Part shown: one piece after another, positions 41,478 to 50,620 of the stretch
How positions within the stretch are numbered: the stretch's first letter is position 1
How the letters are laid out: every line of letters starts with the position of its first letter
Assembly: GCA_017460225.1 (NCBI GenBank)
Contig: JAFUBM010000014.1
Location: 1-64,000, forward strand
Origin: Candidatus Saccharimonadota bacterium
GTDB lineage: Bacteria; Patescibacteriota; Saccharimonadia; Saccharimonadales; Saccharimonadaceae
Length of the DNA: 64,000 nt
Direction of reading: 5' to 3'
Translations under genes and position numbers: made by a program
Notes under the pieces: model-generated
The model's input: the letters and a program-made list of their open reading frames with translations, nothing else
Told to the model about the DNA's origin: nothing
Database searches by the model: none

Positions 41478-43247
41478 ATGGCGCTACTGACGAAAGACAT
41501 CCAGGAGCGAGTAGTAGCCGTCCTGATAGAGGAGGGGCTGGTTGACCAGCAAAAAGTTGACCAATTGAGACTGCAAGTAGTGCAGACAAAACAGCCGATT
41601 ATTTCTGCGTTGATTGCGAACAAGATGACGACACAGGAGACGATTACGCACGCGACGGCGGACGTGATGAAAGTGCCGTACGTTAATCTAAAAAATGCGA
41701 AGATGGACCAGGAGACGCTGGTGAACATTCCGCAAGATGTGGCAGAGCGAAGTATGGCAGTGCCGCTAGCGGTGCAAGACGGGCGGCTAGTAGTGGCGAT
41801 GCTCGATGTGACAAACGTCCAAGCGACGGATTATCTCTCTACTCTGGTAAAGATGCCGATCCGGACGGTGATGGCGAGCGAAGAGGGAATCCGGGCGATT
41901 TTGGTACAATATCGGAGCGATTTCTCGAGCGTAAAGAAGGCGGCGACGGCGTCGGAAAAAGAGGCGGCCGCGAAGAACGCGCAGAATGGCGACGTAAAAA
42001 CGATTACGCAAGATTCGCCAATCTCTAAGGCGCTAACGACGATTCTGGATTATGCGGCGAAGTCGAAAGCATCAGATATCCATATTGAACCTTTGGAAAA
42101 CTCATTAGTGATTAGATGCCGGATTGATGGCGTGTTGAGACAGGTGATGGAGCTGCCAAAGGCGATTGAGCCGGCGCTGGTGTCGAGGATTAAGATTTTG
42201 TCTAACCTCAAGATTGACGAACACCGGATTCCGCAGGACGGGCAGTTTACCGTGGCGGTAGATGGTCAAGAAATTGACTTGCGTATTGCGATTTCTCCGG
42301 TGGTTTGGGGGGAGCAGGTGGTGATTCGTTTGTTGGACAAGAGTGGGACGGCGATGGAAGTGGAGAAGATGGGGATGACGGGGCGAGCGCTAAGGACAGT
42401 GACGAAGGGTATTGAGAAACCAAACGGGATGATCCTGACGTCGGGCCCGACGGGTTCTGGTAAGTCGACGACGCTGTATGCGCTGATCAAAAAAATCAAG
42501 AGCGAGTCAATCAACATCGTGACACTGGAAGACCCGGTGGAGTATAAGATGGATGGTGTAAATCAGATCCAGGTGAATGTGGACGCGGGGCTGACGTTTG
42601 CGTCGGGGCTACGCTCGATTCTGCGTCAAGACCCGGACGTGGTGATGGTGGGGGAGATTCGTGATGAAGAGACGGCGAGCTTGGCGGTGCAGGCGGCATT
42701 GACGGGGCACTTGGTGTTCTCGACGCTCCACACCAACTCGGCGGCGGGTATCTTGCCACGTCTTCTGGACATGGGGATTGAGCCGTTTTTGATTGCGTCG
42801 ACGCTAAACACGGTGATTGGGCAGCGGCTAGTACGGCGGGTGTCGGAAAAGAAAGACATCTACAGTTCGAGCGAGATGGAGACGAGAGAGATAAATGACG
42901 TCCTAGGCGCGGTGTTGCCAAAGAACCAAGGCGAAGTAGCGACGCTGTCGGAAGATTTGGGCTATGCGGGGCTGCCGATAGCAAACGAGAAGGGCTATGC
43001 GCTGGCGAAGGGGGTAGAGACGCGCGAAGCGCCGAGCGGTTACACGGGGCGCGCGGGGCTTTATGAGGCGATTGATGTGGACGAGGATATTCAGAAGCTG
43101 ATTGTGGCGCGGGCAACGGCAGGGGATATTATGAAAGTGGCAAAGGCGAAGGGGACGATTACGATGCGACAGGACGGGATGCTAAAGGCGCTCTCTGGGA
43201 TTACAACCATAAAGGAAGTAGATAGGGTGGCCAGCGATCTAGCGTAA
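41478..43247 (+). CDS. pilB: Pilus extension ATPase PilB
   Basis: GspE/PilB ATPase powering pilus assembly, 589 residues. N-terminal T2SSE_N domain (about 1-150), then KASDIHIEPLENSLVIRCRI, Walker A GPTGSGKSTTLY (about 322-333), the Asp box, Walker B DPDVVMVGEIRDEETA and the HTNSAAGILPRLLDMG motif. The four-Cys zinc site of many PilB proteins is missing. Confidence 0.95.
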   Translation: MALLTKDIQERVVAVLIEEGLVDQQKVDQLRLQVVQTKQPIISALIANKMTTQETITHATADVMKVPYVNLKNAKMDQETLVNIPQDVAERSMAVPLAVQDGRLVVAMLDVTNVQATDYLSTLVKMPIRTVMASEEGIRAILVQYRSDFSSVKKAATASEKEAAAKNAQNGDVKTITQDSPISKALTTILDYAAKSKASDIHIEPLENSLVIRCRIDGVLRQVMELPKAIEPALVSRIKILSNLKIDEHRIPQDGQFTVAVDGQEIDLRIAISPVVWGEQVVIRLLDKSGTAMEVEKMGMTGRALRTVTKGIEKPNGMILTSGPTGSGKSTTLYALIKKIKSESINIVTLEDPVEYKMDGVNQIQVNVDAGLTFASGLRSILRQDPDVVMVGEIRDEETASLAVQAALTGHLVFSTLHTNSAAGILPRLLDMGIEPFLIASTLNTVIGQRLVRRVSEKKDIYSSSEMETREINDVLGAVLPKNQGEVATLSEDLGYAGLPIANEKGYALAKGVETREAPSGYTGRAGLYEAIDVDEDIQKLIVARATAGDIMKVAKAKGTITMRQDGMLKALSGITTIKEVDRVASDLA

Positions 43248-43287
43248 TTTCTTTGTAAAATTAAAATGGTTATGATAAAATAGAAAT

Positions 43288-44358
43288 ATGGAAAATAGTG
43301 GGCCTCGGATAGAAACGTTACTGGAAGAGTGTATCAAGCGGAACGCTTCGGATTTGCATATCCAAGTAGGGCTGCCGCCGATTTTGCGGCAAGACGGGGC
43401 GCTAGTGGCGATTGCGGGGATGCCAGCGTTGACGCCGCAGATGGTAGAGCAGATGATTTTCTCGACACTAGACGAGATGCAACAGAAAATCTTGGTGCGA
43501 GACAAAGAGTTTGATTATTCGTTTGCGTTTGGAGAGCTGGGGCGGTTCCGCGCTAATGCGTTCCACGAGAAGGGGAACTTGGCTTGTGCATTCCGGTTGA
43601 TTCCAAACAAGATGCCGTCGATTGCGGATCTGGGGCTGCCGCCGGTAGTAGAAGGGTTTGCGGATTATCCGCGAGGGCTGGTGTTGGTGACTGGTCCGAC
43701 GGGTTCGGGTAAGTCGACGACGTTGGCGGCGATTGTAGATAAAATCAACAAAGAGAAAGCCCTGCATATTTTGACGATTGAGGACCCGATTGAGTTTACA
43801 CATAAGTCGCAACGGTCGGTGGTAGTGCAGAGGGAGGTGCATTATGATACGTTTTCCTTTGCGGCGGCGCTGAGATCGGCGCTTCGCGAAGACCCGGATG
43901 TGGTACTGCTGGGCGAGATGCGCGACCTAGAGACGATAAGCTCGGCGATTACGATTGCAGAGACGGGGCACTTGGTCTTTGCAACGCTCCATACGAATTC
44001 GGCGGCGCAGTCGGTGGACCGGATGATTGACGTGTTCCCGGCACACCAACAACCGCAAGTGCGGAGCCAGCTGTCAAATATTTTGATGGCAATTTGTGCG
44101 CAGAGGTTGGTGCCGGCGATTGGCGGAGGACGCGTAGCGGCGGCGGAGATTATGATAGCGAACAGTGCGATTAGATCGCTGATTCGGGACGGTAAGACGC
44201 ACCAGATAGACTCGATGATTCAGACGGGGGCGAGCGCGGGGATGCAGACGATGGACGCAACGCTAGCAAATATGGTGAAGCGAGGACAAGTATCCTACGA
44301 AGATGCGCGAGACTTTGCGGTGGACATAGAAAACTTTGATAGGTTGGCGAGAGGCTAG
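43288..44358 (+). CDS. pilT: Pilus retraction ATPase PilT
   Basis: 356 residues, full length. ASDLHIQVGLPPILRQDG, Walker A GPTGSGKSTTLA (about 137-148), EDPIEFTH, Walker B DPDVVLLGEMRDLET, and AIRSLIRDGKTHQI near the end, which resembles the AIRNLIREGK of PilT. It suggests retractable pili (twitching or DNA uptake). A TAAAAT box 8 bases before the ATG could start it separately from pilB. Confidence 0.95.
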   Translation: MENSGPRIETLLEECIKRNASDLHIQVGLPPILRQDGALVAIAGMPALTPQMVEQMIFSTLDEMQQKILVRDKEFDYSFAFGELGRFRANAFHEKGNLACAFRLIPNKMPSIADLGLPPVVEGFADYPRGLVLVTGPTGSGKSTTLAAIVDKINKEKALHILTIEDPIEFTHKSQRSVVVQREVHYDTFSFAAALRSALREDPDVVLLGEMRDLETISSAITIAETGHLVFATLHTNSAAQSVDRMIDVFPAHQQPQVRSQLSNILMAICAQRLVPAIGGGRVAAAEIMIANSAIRSLIRDGKTHQIDSMIQTGASAGMQTMDATLANMVKRGQVSYEDARDFAVDIENFDRLARG

Positions 44359-44360
44359 AG

Positions 44361-45566
44361 ATGAAGCGATTTAACTATAAGGCAGTAGAGAAAAAGACCC
44401 GGAAGACCGTATCCGGTACGATTCAGGCGGAAAGCGAGCGCGAAGCAGGGAAGCTGCTAGTAGAGCAAGGGTATATTCCGGAGAGGATTGTTGATGAATC
44501 GTCGACGGGGGTACTAGCTAAGCTAACCAACAAGGTGGCCACAAAGGACCGAATTATCTTTACGCGGCAGTTTGCGACGCTGATTGGGGCAGGGTTACCG
44601 ATGGCGCGGAGCTTGAAAACCGCGGCGGAACAGTCGACTTCAAAGCCGATGAAAGCTGTGATTGAGGACATCTCGGCGAGCGTGGAAGCTGGTAAGCCGC
44701 TTTCCGAAGCTCTGGCAACGCACCCGGACGTGTTTAACGACGTGTATCTGTCGCTAGTGGCGGCAGGTGAGGCATCGGGTACGCTCGATACGGCGCTGGC
44801 GCGACTGGCGACGCAAGACGAAAAAGATTCGTCGATGATTTCTAAAATCCGTGGCGCGATGGTGTACCCAGGGATTATCTTCTTGGTGATTATTGTGGTG
44901 CTGGCGTTTATGATGATAGAAGTGGTGCCGGAAGTGCGGAAACTATACGAAGATATGGACAAGACTTTGCCGGCGATTACGAAAGTCCTGGTAAATATCT
45001 CGGATTTCTTTGCTAACCAATGGTGGATTGTGCTGTTGGTAGTGACGGGGATTGTGTATGCAATAAATGTCTACCGGAAGACGGATGCGGGGAAGCGAAC
45101 GTTTGCGCTGTTTAAGCTGAACGTGCCGATTTTTAACAGTTTGTTCCAGCGGCTGTATATGAACCGATTCTCGCGGACAATGGAGATGTTGCTGGGGACG
45201 GGCGTGTCGATGCTGGATGCGCTGAAGATTTCGGCGCGGGCGACGAGCAATTATTATATGGAGCAACAGTTTATGGAAGCGTCGGAGAAGGTGAAGGCAG
45301 GTAAGCCGCTTTCGGAGTCGATTTCTGACCTGGATTATATCTTGCCGCTAGTGCCGCAGATGATTTCGATTGGGGAGCAGTCGGGTAAAATCGACGAGAT
45401 GATTGGGAAAGCGGCGGAAGTCTACGAGAATGAGCTGGACGAGAAGATTGCAAACATTTCTACGTTGATTGAGCCGGTGTTGATGGTGATTATGGCGGGG
45501 CTGATTGGGGTGGTGATTGCGGGTACGTTGCTTCCGATTTACTCCTTGGTCTCGACAATTAGCTAA
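44361..45566 (+). CDS. pilC: Pilus inner-membrane platform protein PilC
   Basis: 401 residues. N-terminal FNYKAVEKKTRKTVSGTIQA, two repeated T2SSF domains (about 60-185 and 270-390; FTRQFATLIGAGLPMARSL, FSRTMEMLLGTGVSMLDAL) with three membrane helices. It starts 2 bases after pilT. Confidence 0.95.
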   Translation: MKRFNYKAVEKKTRKTVSGTIQAESEREAGKLLVEQGYIPERIVDESSTGVLAKLTNKVATKDRIIFTRQFATLIGAGLPMARSLKTAAEQSTSKPMKAVIEDISASVEAGKPLSEALATHPDVFNDVYLSLVAAGEASGTLDTALARLATQDEKDSSMISKIRGAMVYPGIIFLVIIVVLAFMMIEVVPEVRKLYEDMDKTLPAITKVLVNISDFFANQWWIVLLVVTGIVYAINVYRKTDAGKRTFALFKLNVPIFNSLFQRLYMNRFSRTMEMLLGTGVSMLDALKISARATSNYYMEQQFMEASEKVKAGKPLSESISDLDYILPLVPQMISIGEQSGKIDEMIGKAAEVYENELDEKIANISTLIEPVLMVIMAGLIGVVIAGTLLPIYSLVSTIS

Positions 45567-45597
45567 AATTTGGCGAATTGAATGGTATAATATGGTT

Positions 45598-46353
45598 ATG
45601 TTTATGTTTTTCTGTGTGATTTTTGGGGCGGCGATGGGGAGTTTTGCGTGTTGCCAGGCGTGGCGGCTGAGGCTGAAAGCGACGGGAAAGAAAGACCCGG
45701 GGAAACGCAGCGTGTGCCTAAAGTGCGGGAAAAAGTTGACGTGGTATGAGAATATCCCGGTGGTGAGCTGGGTAGTGCAGAGGGGGAAGTGCCGGAAATG
45801 CGGCAAGAAGATTGGCGCGGCGGAGATCTTGGCGGAGCTGGGCGGAGCAGTGGCGTTTGGACTAGTAGGGTGGAGGTTTGCGCAAGGGGAGATGGAGACG
45901 GTAACGATAGTGAAAATGGCGATTGTTGTAATTTTTACAACAATCGTAATGATACTAGCAGTGTATGATGCGAAGTGGCGCGAGCTGCCGGTAAGCTTAC
46001 TGGTAGCGGCAAATATGGTGGGGGCGGCGTATGCGGCGGTGGATTTGATCTGGGGAGAGATGGACGTGGTGAGGCTGGTAGAGGGGGTAGGCATCCTGGC
46101 GGGGACGTATTATCTATTATACTTTTTGTCGGGCGAGAGATTGGTAGGGGGAGGGGACTGGCTGTTGTGTCTAGCGATAGCACTGGTGTTGGGGGAGCCG
46201 TGGTTGGCGGTATGGGTGCTGTTTTTGAGTAACTTTATAGGCGCGGTGGTGATGATGCCGCAAAAGAAGAAAAAAATCGCGTTTGGGCCGTTTCTGGTGA
46301 TGGCGTTTGTGATAGTTTATAGTTTTAGCGACGTGATTTTGAAGTATATTTGA
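45598..46353 (+). CDS. pilD: Prepilin peptidase PilD
   Basis: Aspartic membrane protease that trims prepilins, 251 residues. GAAMGSFACCQAWR, two CxxC zinc pairs (CLKCGK, CRKCGK), catalytic Asp in YDAKWRELP and in GGGDWLL, with about six membrane helices. TATAAT lies 6 bases before this ATG, so the longer frame into pilC is not used. It carries a 10-bp perfect palindrome also found in the cation transporter gene. No major pilin gene is in the window. Confidence 0.93.
   Translation: MFMFFCVIFGAAMGSFACCQAWRLRLKATGKKDPGKRSVCLKCGKKLTWYENIPVVSWVVQRGKCRKCGKKIGAAEILAELGGAVAFGLVGWRFAQGEMETVTIVKMAIVVIFTTIVMILAVYDAKWRELPVSLLVAANMVGAAYAAVDLIWGEMDVVRLVEGVGILAGTYYLLYFLSGERLVGGGDWLLCLAIALVLGEPWLAVWVLFLSNFIGAVVMMPQKKKKIAFGPFLVMAFVIVYSFSDVILKYI
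45920..45945. repeat. Short palindrome shared with the cation transporter gene
   Basis: GATTGTTGTA/TACAACAATC (45921-45930, 45936-45945) with an ATTTT loop. Bases 45920-45942 are identical to 56163-56185, and both copies encode IVVIFTT within a membrane helix. Confidence 0.7.
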
Positions 46354-46359
46354 GTTTAG

Positions 46360-47295
46360 TTAGGTTTCGGAATGGAACTTTTCGTGAATCTCGCGGAGGT
46401 GGGGGTCGGTGACGTGGGTGTAAATCTGGGTGGTGGAGATGTTGGCGTGGCCGAGAAGAGCCTGGACGGAGCGGAGGTCTGCGCCGTTCATGAGGAGGTC
46501 TGTGGCGAAAGAGTGGCGGAGAGTGTGAGGAGTGACGTGTTTGGTGATGCCGGCGGCGCGAGCGTATTTGTCGATAATGCGCTGGACGGAACGAGTGGTG
46601 AGGCGGCGGAAGTCGCCGGAAGTGTCGACGGCGTTGAGGTTGTGAGAGTTGTTGAGGAAGAGAGCAGGGAGGGAATCGTCGCGGGCGGCGAGGTAGTCGC
46701 GCGTGGCGTTGGCGGCGGCGACGGAGATAAAAATCGGGCGGTCTTTTTGGCCTTTGCCGCGGACGAGGAACTCACGGCGGTCGAGGTTGATAGAATCGCG
46801 ATTAAGCGCGATAAGCTCGGAGACGCGCAGACCGCCGGAGAAAAGTAGCTCGATAATGGCGCGGTCGCGCAGGCCGGATTCGGTGGAAGTGTCGATGGAG
46901 TCTAGCATATCTTCGACTTCGTCGTAATGGAGGAAAGTAACCTGCTTTTTGGCGGCGCGGGGGAGGTCGACGAGGGAAGGGTCGAGGGATTTGATGCCGC
47001 GGCGAGAGAGATATTTGAGAAAGCCGCGCAGAGCGATAAGATGGTAAGCTTGGGTGATGGGCTTTAGACCTTCGTCACGGACGTCGTTGGTGTAACGATT
47101 AAGTCTAAGACGGTATTTGCGCAGGAGCTCTGGCGTGATATCGCCAGGGGCGATGAGGTCTTTGCCTAAGATTTCTGAGGAGAGCTCATAAAAACGGTAG
47201 AGATAGAGGCGGTAGTTTTCCACTGTCTTCTTAGAACGACCTTTTTCTACCTCGACGTGTTCAAGAAAATCATCGATTAGCTCGTTGATGTCCAT
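46360..47295 (-). CDS. xerC: Tyrosine recombinase XerC/XerD-like
   Basis: Site-specific recombinase that probably resolves chromosome dimers, 311 residues. N-terminal SAM-like core-binding domain (1-100), catalytic domain with R (GGLRVSELI), HTLRHSFATDL, LLGHANISTTQIYTHV (His and the nucleophile Tyr). Start chosen 7 bases after TATAAT (rc of 47303-47308). It shares a promoter region with ndk. It may be the single Xer protein of the cell, working with FtsK. Confidence 0.93.
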   Translation of the reverse strand: MDINELIDDFLEHVEVEKGRSKKTVENYRLYLYRFYELSSEILGKDLIAPGDITPELLRKYRLRLNRYTNDVRDEGLKPITQAYHLIALRGFLKYLSRRGIKSLDPSLVDLPRAAKKQVTFLHYDEVEDMLDSIDTSTESGLRDRAIIELLFSGGLRVSELIALNRDSINLDRREFLVRGKGQKDRPIFISVAAANATRDYLAARDDSLPALFLNNSHNLNAVDTSGDFRRLTTRSVQRIIDKYARAAGITKHVTPHTLRHSFATDLLMNGADLRSVQALLGHANISTTQIYTHVTDPHLREIHEKFHSET

Positions 47296-47302
47296 ATATA
47301 TT

Positions 47303-47326
47303 ATTATAGCAAAATTGTGATATAAT
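47303..47326. promoter_or_regulatory. Divergent promoters of xerC and ndk
   Basis: TATAAT on the - strand (rc of 47303-47308) for xerC, leaderless, and TATAAT on the + strand (47321-47326) for ndk, which has a short leader with GAAAGGAG. Confidence 0.75.
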
Positions 47327-47343
47327 GGCGGAAAGGAGAAAAT

Positions 47344-47859
47344 ATGGGAAAAGAAAAAGATTTGATTCAGAGAAGTTTGGTAGTGTGCAAGCCGGACGCG
47401 GTGCAACGCGGGCTAGTGGGGGAAATCTTGACACGGTTTGAACGTGTGGGGCTAAAGATTGTGGGGATGAAGATGGTGATGCCGGACGAAGACCACTACC
47501 GCGCGCATTATGAAGATATTGGGCAGATGATTACGCGCCGTGGGGAACAGGCGTTCCACTACAACCTCGCATATATGACGACGGGGCCGGTGATTGCGAT
47601 GGTCTTGGAGGGAGTAGAGTGCGTGCCGCTAGTGCGGAAGATTGTGGGTCCGACGGAGCCAAAGAGCGCCGAGATGGGCACGATCCGCGGGGATTTCTCC
47701 CACATGAGCTTTGGGTATAGCGACGCAAAGGGGATTGGCGTGCCAAACTTGATTCATGCGTCGGGGAGCGTGGATGAAGCGCAGAAGGAAATCAAGCTGT
47801 GGTTTAAGGAAGATGAGCTGTACGATTATAGCGATTTAAACGAGAAATATACACGCTAA
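47344..47859 (+). CDS. ndk: Nucleoside diphosphate kinase
   Basis: Transfers phosphate between nucleotides through a phospho-His, 171 residues. KPDAVQRGLVGEIL at the start, TIRGDFSHMSF, and the active-site His in NLIHASGSVDEAQKE. It is about 30 residues longer than E. coli Ndk because of an insert (about 55-60) and a C-terminal extension. A terminator follows. Confidence 0.96.
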   Translation: MGKEKDLIQRSLVVCKPDAVQRGLVGEILTRFERVGLKIVGMKMVMPDEDHYRAHYEDIGQMITRRGEQAFHYNLAYMTTGPVIAMVLEGVECVPLVRKIVGPTEPKSAEMGTIRGDFSHMSFGYSDAKGIGVPNLIHASGSVDEAQKEIKLWFKEDELYDYSDLNEKYTR

Positions 47860-47865
47860 GAAAAT

Positions 47866-47889
47866 AAGCCCGAAAGGGCTTGTTTTTTT
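47866..47889 (+). terminator. Terminator of ndk
   Basis: AAGCCC-GAAA-GGGCTT followed by GTTTTTTT; its end touches the 3' end of tRNA-Arg on the other strand. Confidence 0.85.
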
Positions 47890-47965
47890 GGTGACCTGGG
47901 CGGGAGTTGGACCCACAACCTTCTCCTTAGGACGGAGCTGCTCTATCCAATTGAGCTACCAGGCC
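47889..47965 (-). tRNA. tRNA-Arg (anticodon CCT)
   Basis: Acceptor GGCCTGG/CCAGGTC with one G-T pair, discriminator A and encoded CCA; D-arm AGCTCAATTGGATAGAGC; anticodon loop GTCCTAA; T-loop GGGTCCAACTCCC. It reads AGG. Confidence 0.9.
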
Positions 47966-48093
47966 AGACGGAGAATAAAACGGCTCGAGTTCGATAAAAA
48001 TCTACTTCCGTTCTACTCTATAATAAAAGAGATAAGAAAACGGTGGTCGAGCCGTAAGTATATTATAGCATAGAGTTGTGGTATAATAAAAAT

Positions 48094-49113
48094 ATGAAAC
48101 TGAAATTGCCCAAAGGCAGAAATCAAAAAGAACGTAAGACAGAAAAAGAGAAAGTAGAAGAGCGCAGGGAGGAGGTGCTGTCGCGTGGGCGGAAGTTTAA
48201 GTATCCTTTGCAATATGCGAAGCACAAGCTGATAATCAATACCGTGGTGATTGCGGTGGTGGCGGTGGTGCTTTTGGTGGCTGCGGGGTGGGCGGCGCTG
48301 TATAAACTGGGTGATATGGGGGATATTATGTATCGGATTTCGTCGATTATTCCGGTGCCAGTAGCGGAGATAGAGGGGAAGAAGGTGCGATTCTCGGATT
48401 ATTTGATGACGGCGCGGAGCAGCCTGACGACGCTAGAACAACAGTCGGGGCTGGACGAGAGCTTGGAAGATAAGCAAGCGATGATAGAGCAATATAAGCG
48501 TTCGGCGTTGACGCAGGCGGAAGATTTGACTTTTGCGCTGAAGCTGGGAGAGGAGCTGGGGCTAGAAGTGTCGGATGAAGAAGTAGCAGTGGCGTTTGAT
48601 GAACATCGGAAGATTGGCGGGGCAGAGCGGAGCGAAGAGAGCTTTCTTAAGGTGCTTTCGACAAACTTTGGGTTATCAAAGCGGGAGTATCAGCGGATGT
48701 TGTATCTGGCACTAATGCGAGCGAAAGTGGAACAAGAGATTGATGCGGAGGCAAACGAGCTGGCGGAGACGGTGGCGAAACGAATCAAGGATAAGAGTTT
48801 TAGCGACGTGAAGGAAGAGTTTGCTGGGAAGGTGGAATATGAGAATACTGGAGGGCTGATTGATAATAAAAACGTGGACGGGGGACGGTCGGCGGTGGCG
48901 ATGAAACTGGGCGTGGGGGAAGTGTCGGGGAAAGTGTTGTCGACGAACGGGGACGGTTATTATTTTGTGAAGACGCTGGAGAAGAGCGAGACGCAAGTGG
49001 GGTATGAGTCGCTGTATATTAAGTTTACGGAGTTCGAGAAGCGGCTGGCGGAAATCCGTGCGGCGGGGGGAGTGAAGGAGTATATCCACTTCCGAGAAAA
49101 TACGGACGAATAA
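48094..49113 (+). CDS. Membrane-anchored SurA/PrsA-like foldase
   Basis: 339 residues. Basic cytoplasmic N-terminus, membrane helix at about 48-70 (LIINTVVIAVVAVVLLVAAG), a SurA_N-like helical domain (100-230, VAEIEGKKVRFSDYL, KLGEELGLEVSDEEVAVAF) and a degenerate parvulin-like segment (GGLIDNKNVDGGRSAVAMKL, DGYYFVKTLEK). It probably helps folding of exported proteins; peptidyl-prolyl isomerase activity is uncertain. TATAAT lies 6 bases before the ATG. Confidence 0.75.
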   Translation: MKLKLPKGRNQKERKTEKEKVEERREEVLSRGRKFKYPLQYAKHKLIINTVVIAVVAVVLLVAAGWAALYKLGDMGDIMYRISSIIPVPVAEIEGKKVRFSDYLMTARSSLTTLEQQSGLDESLEDKQAMIEQYKRSALTQAEDLTFALKLGEELGLEVSDEEVAVAFDEHRKIGGAERSEESFLKVLSTNFGLSKREYQRMLYLALMRAKVEQEIDAEANELAETVAKRIKDKSFSDVKEEFAGKVEYENTGGLIDNKNVDGGRSAVAMKLGVGEVSGKVLSTNGDGYYFVKTLEKSETQVGYESLYIKFTEFEKRLAEIRAAGGVKEYIHFRENTDE

Positions 49114-49116
49114 AAA

Positions 49117-49192
49117 TGGAGCCGATGGCAGGGATCGAACCTGTGACCTGCTCGTTACGAATGAGCTGCTCTACCAACTGAGCTACATCGGC
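49117..49192 (-). tRNA. tRNA-Thr (anticodon CGT)
   Basis: Acceptor GCCGATG/CATCGGC, discriminator T, encoded CCA; anticodon loop TTCGTAA; T-loop GGTTCGATCC. It reads ACG. Confidence 0.92.
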
Positions 49193-49200
49193 ACTTAGGG

Positions 49201-49275
49201 TGGTGCGGGTAGAGGGAGTCGGACCCTCATCTCATCCTTGGGAAGGATACATAATAGCCGCTATACGATACCCGC
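49201..49275 (-). tRNA. tRNA-Gly (anticodon CCC)
   Basis: Acceptor GCGGGTA/TACCCGC, discriminator A, encoded CCA; anticodon loop TTCCCAA; TATAAT on the - strand (rc of 49285-49290) is 9 bases upstream. Transcribed toward tRNA-Thr 8 bases away, so the two may be co-transcribed. Confidence 0.92.
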
Positions 49276-49294
49276 GACAAAGGTATTATATCAA

Positions 49295-49321
49295 AAAATC
49301 CCCCGCTTGGCGAGGGATTTT
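49295..49321. terminator. Bidirectional terminator
   Basis: AAAATCCC/GGGATTTT stem with an extended loop; the T-run on the - strand ends the DUF5684 gene. Confidence 0.75.
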
Positions 49322-49333
49322 GGGGTCTAAAGG

Positions 49334-49804
49334 CTATTTCTTGCTGAGGGCGTATTTGCTGCCGCCGAAGGCAAGGATGAGATAGAAGATGCTCGGAAGA
49401 AGGATGAGACCAATCTTGAACCCGACACCCTTCTTAAAGGCGCGACCGAGCATAATGGCGAGATAAATCTCAACGCCGATGGTGTAGAGGCCGGTGATGG
49501 TGGAGGTAGCGGTGGACTCAGAACCGAAGGCCAGACCACAAATCAGACCGAGGGCAAACGGGATGGCTAGGAGATAGATCCAGAAGTTGACCCGGATGAT
49601 TTTACAGAAGACGTAGACGTTGTAGAGAGGGACGAGAGACTTCCAGCCTGCTTCGCCAGCTTTGGTGAAAATCTTCCACCAAGCGATGACCATCAAGATG
49701 TAGAACGCAAGGGCGAAGATGCCGACCGTGGCGAGTAAACCACCAAGGATGCCACCGGCGGCTACGGCGCCAGCTTCCGCTTCAGTGAGTGTTAGTGTTT
49801 CCAT
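49334..49804 (-). CDS. DUF5684-like membrane protein
   Basis: 156 residues with about four membrane helices. The segment WWKIFTKAGEAGWKSLVPLYNVYVF (helix, then the GW-K-LVP-YN motif) is typical of DUF5684, frequent in CPR and Gram-positive genomes and often linked to signal peptidase I; no such gene is next to it here. TATACT and AAGGAG precede the start. Confidence 0.8.
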   Translation of the reverse strand: METLTLTEAEAGAVAAGGILGGLLATVGIFALAFYILMVIAWWKIFTKAGEAGWKSLVPLYNVYVFCKIIRVNFWIYLLAIPFALGLICGLAFGSESTATSTITGLYTIGVEIYLAIMLGRAFKKGVGFKIGLILLPSIFYLILAFGGSKYALSKK

Positions 49805-49864
49805 GATAACTCCTTATGTTAATTATTTTAAGTATAACACAAGAATTTTGGAAAGTACAGTGGG

Positions 49865-50620
49865 TTAGTTGACGTCGAGACCGGATGCTAGGGTGCGCCG
49901 ACCGAGGAGATAGAGAAGTGCGAAAGTAAAGAGATAATAGACGAGAGCGAAAGCGAGGACGGCGGGGTCTGGTATGGTGCCGTCGGCGGCGGAGAAGAGG
50001 GCGGAAAAAGCGGGCGAGAAACGGCTGAGCAGGAAGAGAAGTGCGAGAAGCAGGAGCTGGATGCCGATGTAGAGTCCGGCAACGGAGAGGATGGACCAGA
50101 GGGGTTTTTGAGATTTTTGGTGGCCAAGGAGGATGCCATCGAAGATGCAGAGAGTGAGAGAACAAAACTCGAGGAAGACGAGGAGGACGAAGAGGAGGAT
50201 TTCTAAGGGGTAGGCTTGGACAAGAGCTTTGAACGCATCCCAGAGTTCGGGCGTAAGCGTGCTGACGGCGAGACAGAGAAGAATAGCGGCGGAGACGGAG
50301 AGGACCAGAAGGACAGAAGAGAGGACTTTGGCGTTCCAGAGCTCGGAAGCTTTGACTGGGAGAGTGCGGAAGAGATAAGATTCGTCGCGGAAAGTTTTGT
50401 TCTTAAAATTGATGATGAGGCGAGCCAGAACGTTGAGCGAGAGCGAGAAGAAGAGAGTGATTGTTAGACTACTGAAGAAGTGGCGCATAAAGGAGCCAAG
50501 GGAGGACTCCCAGTTTGTTGAGAGGCGCGTGAGCAAAGCGGAGAGAAGGTTGGCGCCGGCGATGTACAGGAAAGAATGGTTACACCAGAGAAAATCGAGT
50601 TTGATAAGTTGTTTTAGCAT
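49865..50620 (-). CDS. ABC-2 type transporter permease
   Basis: 251 residues, about six membrane helices (20-40, 52-75, 105-125, 140-165, 180-200, 225-245), with FRTLPVKASELWNAKVLSS in a cytoplasmic loop, as in YtrC/CcmB-like permeases. Start overlaps the end of the ATPase gene by 7 bases. Last gene of a GntR-regulated transporter operon; substrate unknown. Confidence 0.85.
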   Translation of the reverse strand: MLKQLIKLDFLWCNHSFLYIAGANLLSALLTRLSTNWESSLGSFMRHFFSSLTITLFFSLSLNVLARLIINFKNKTFRDESYLFRTLPVKASELWNAKVLSSVLLVLSVSAAILLCLAVSTLTPELWDAFKALVQAYPLEILLFVLLVFLEFCSLTLCIFDGILLGHQKSQKPLWSILSVAGLYIGIQLLLLALLFLLSRFSPAFSALFSAADGTIPDPAVLAFALVYYLFTFALLYLLGRRTLASGLDVN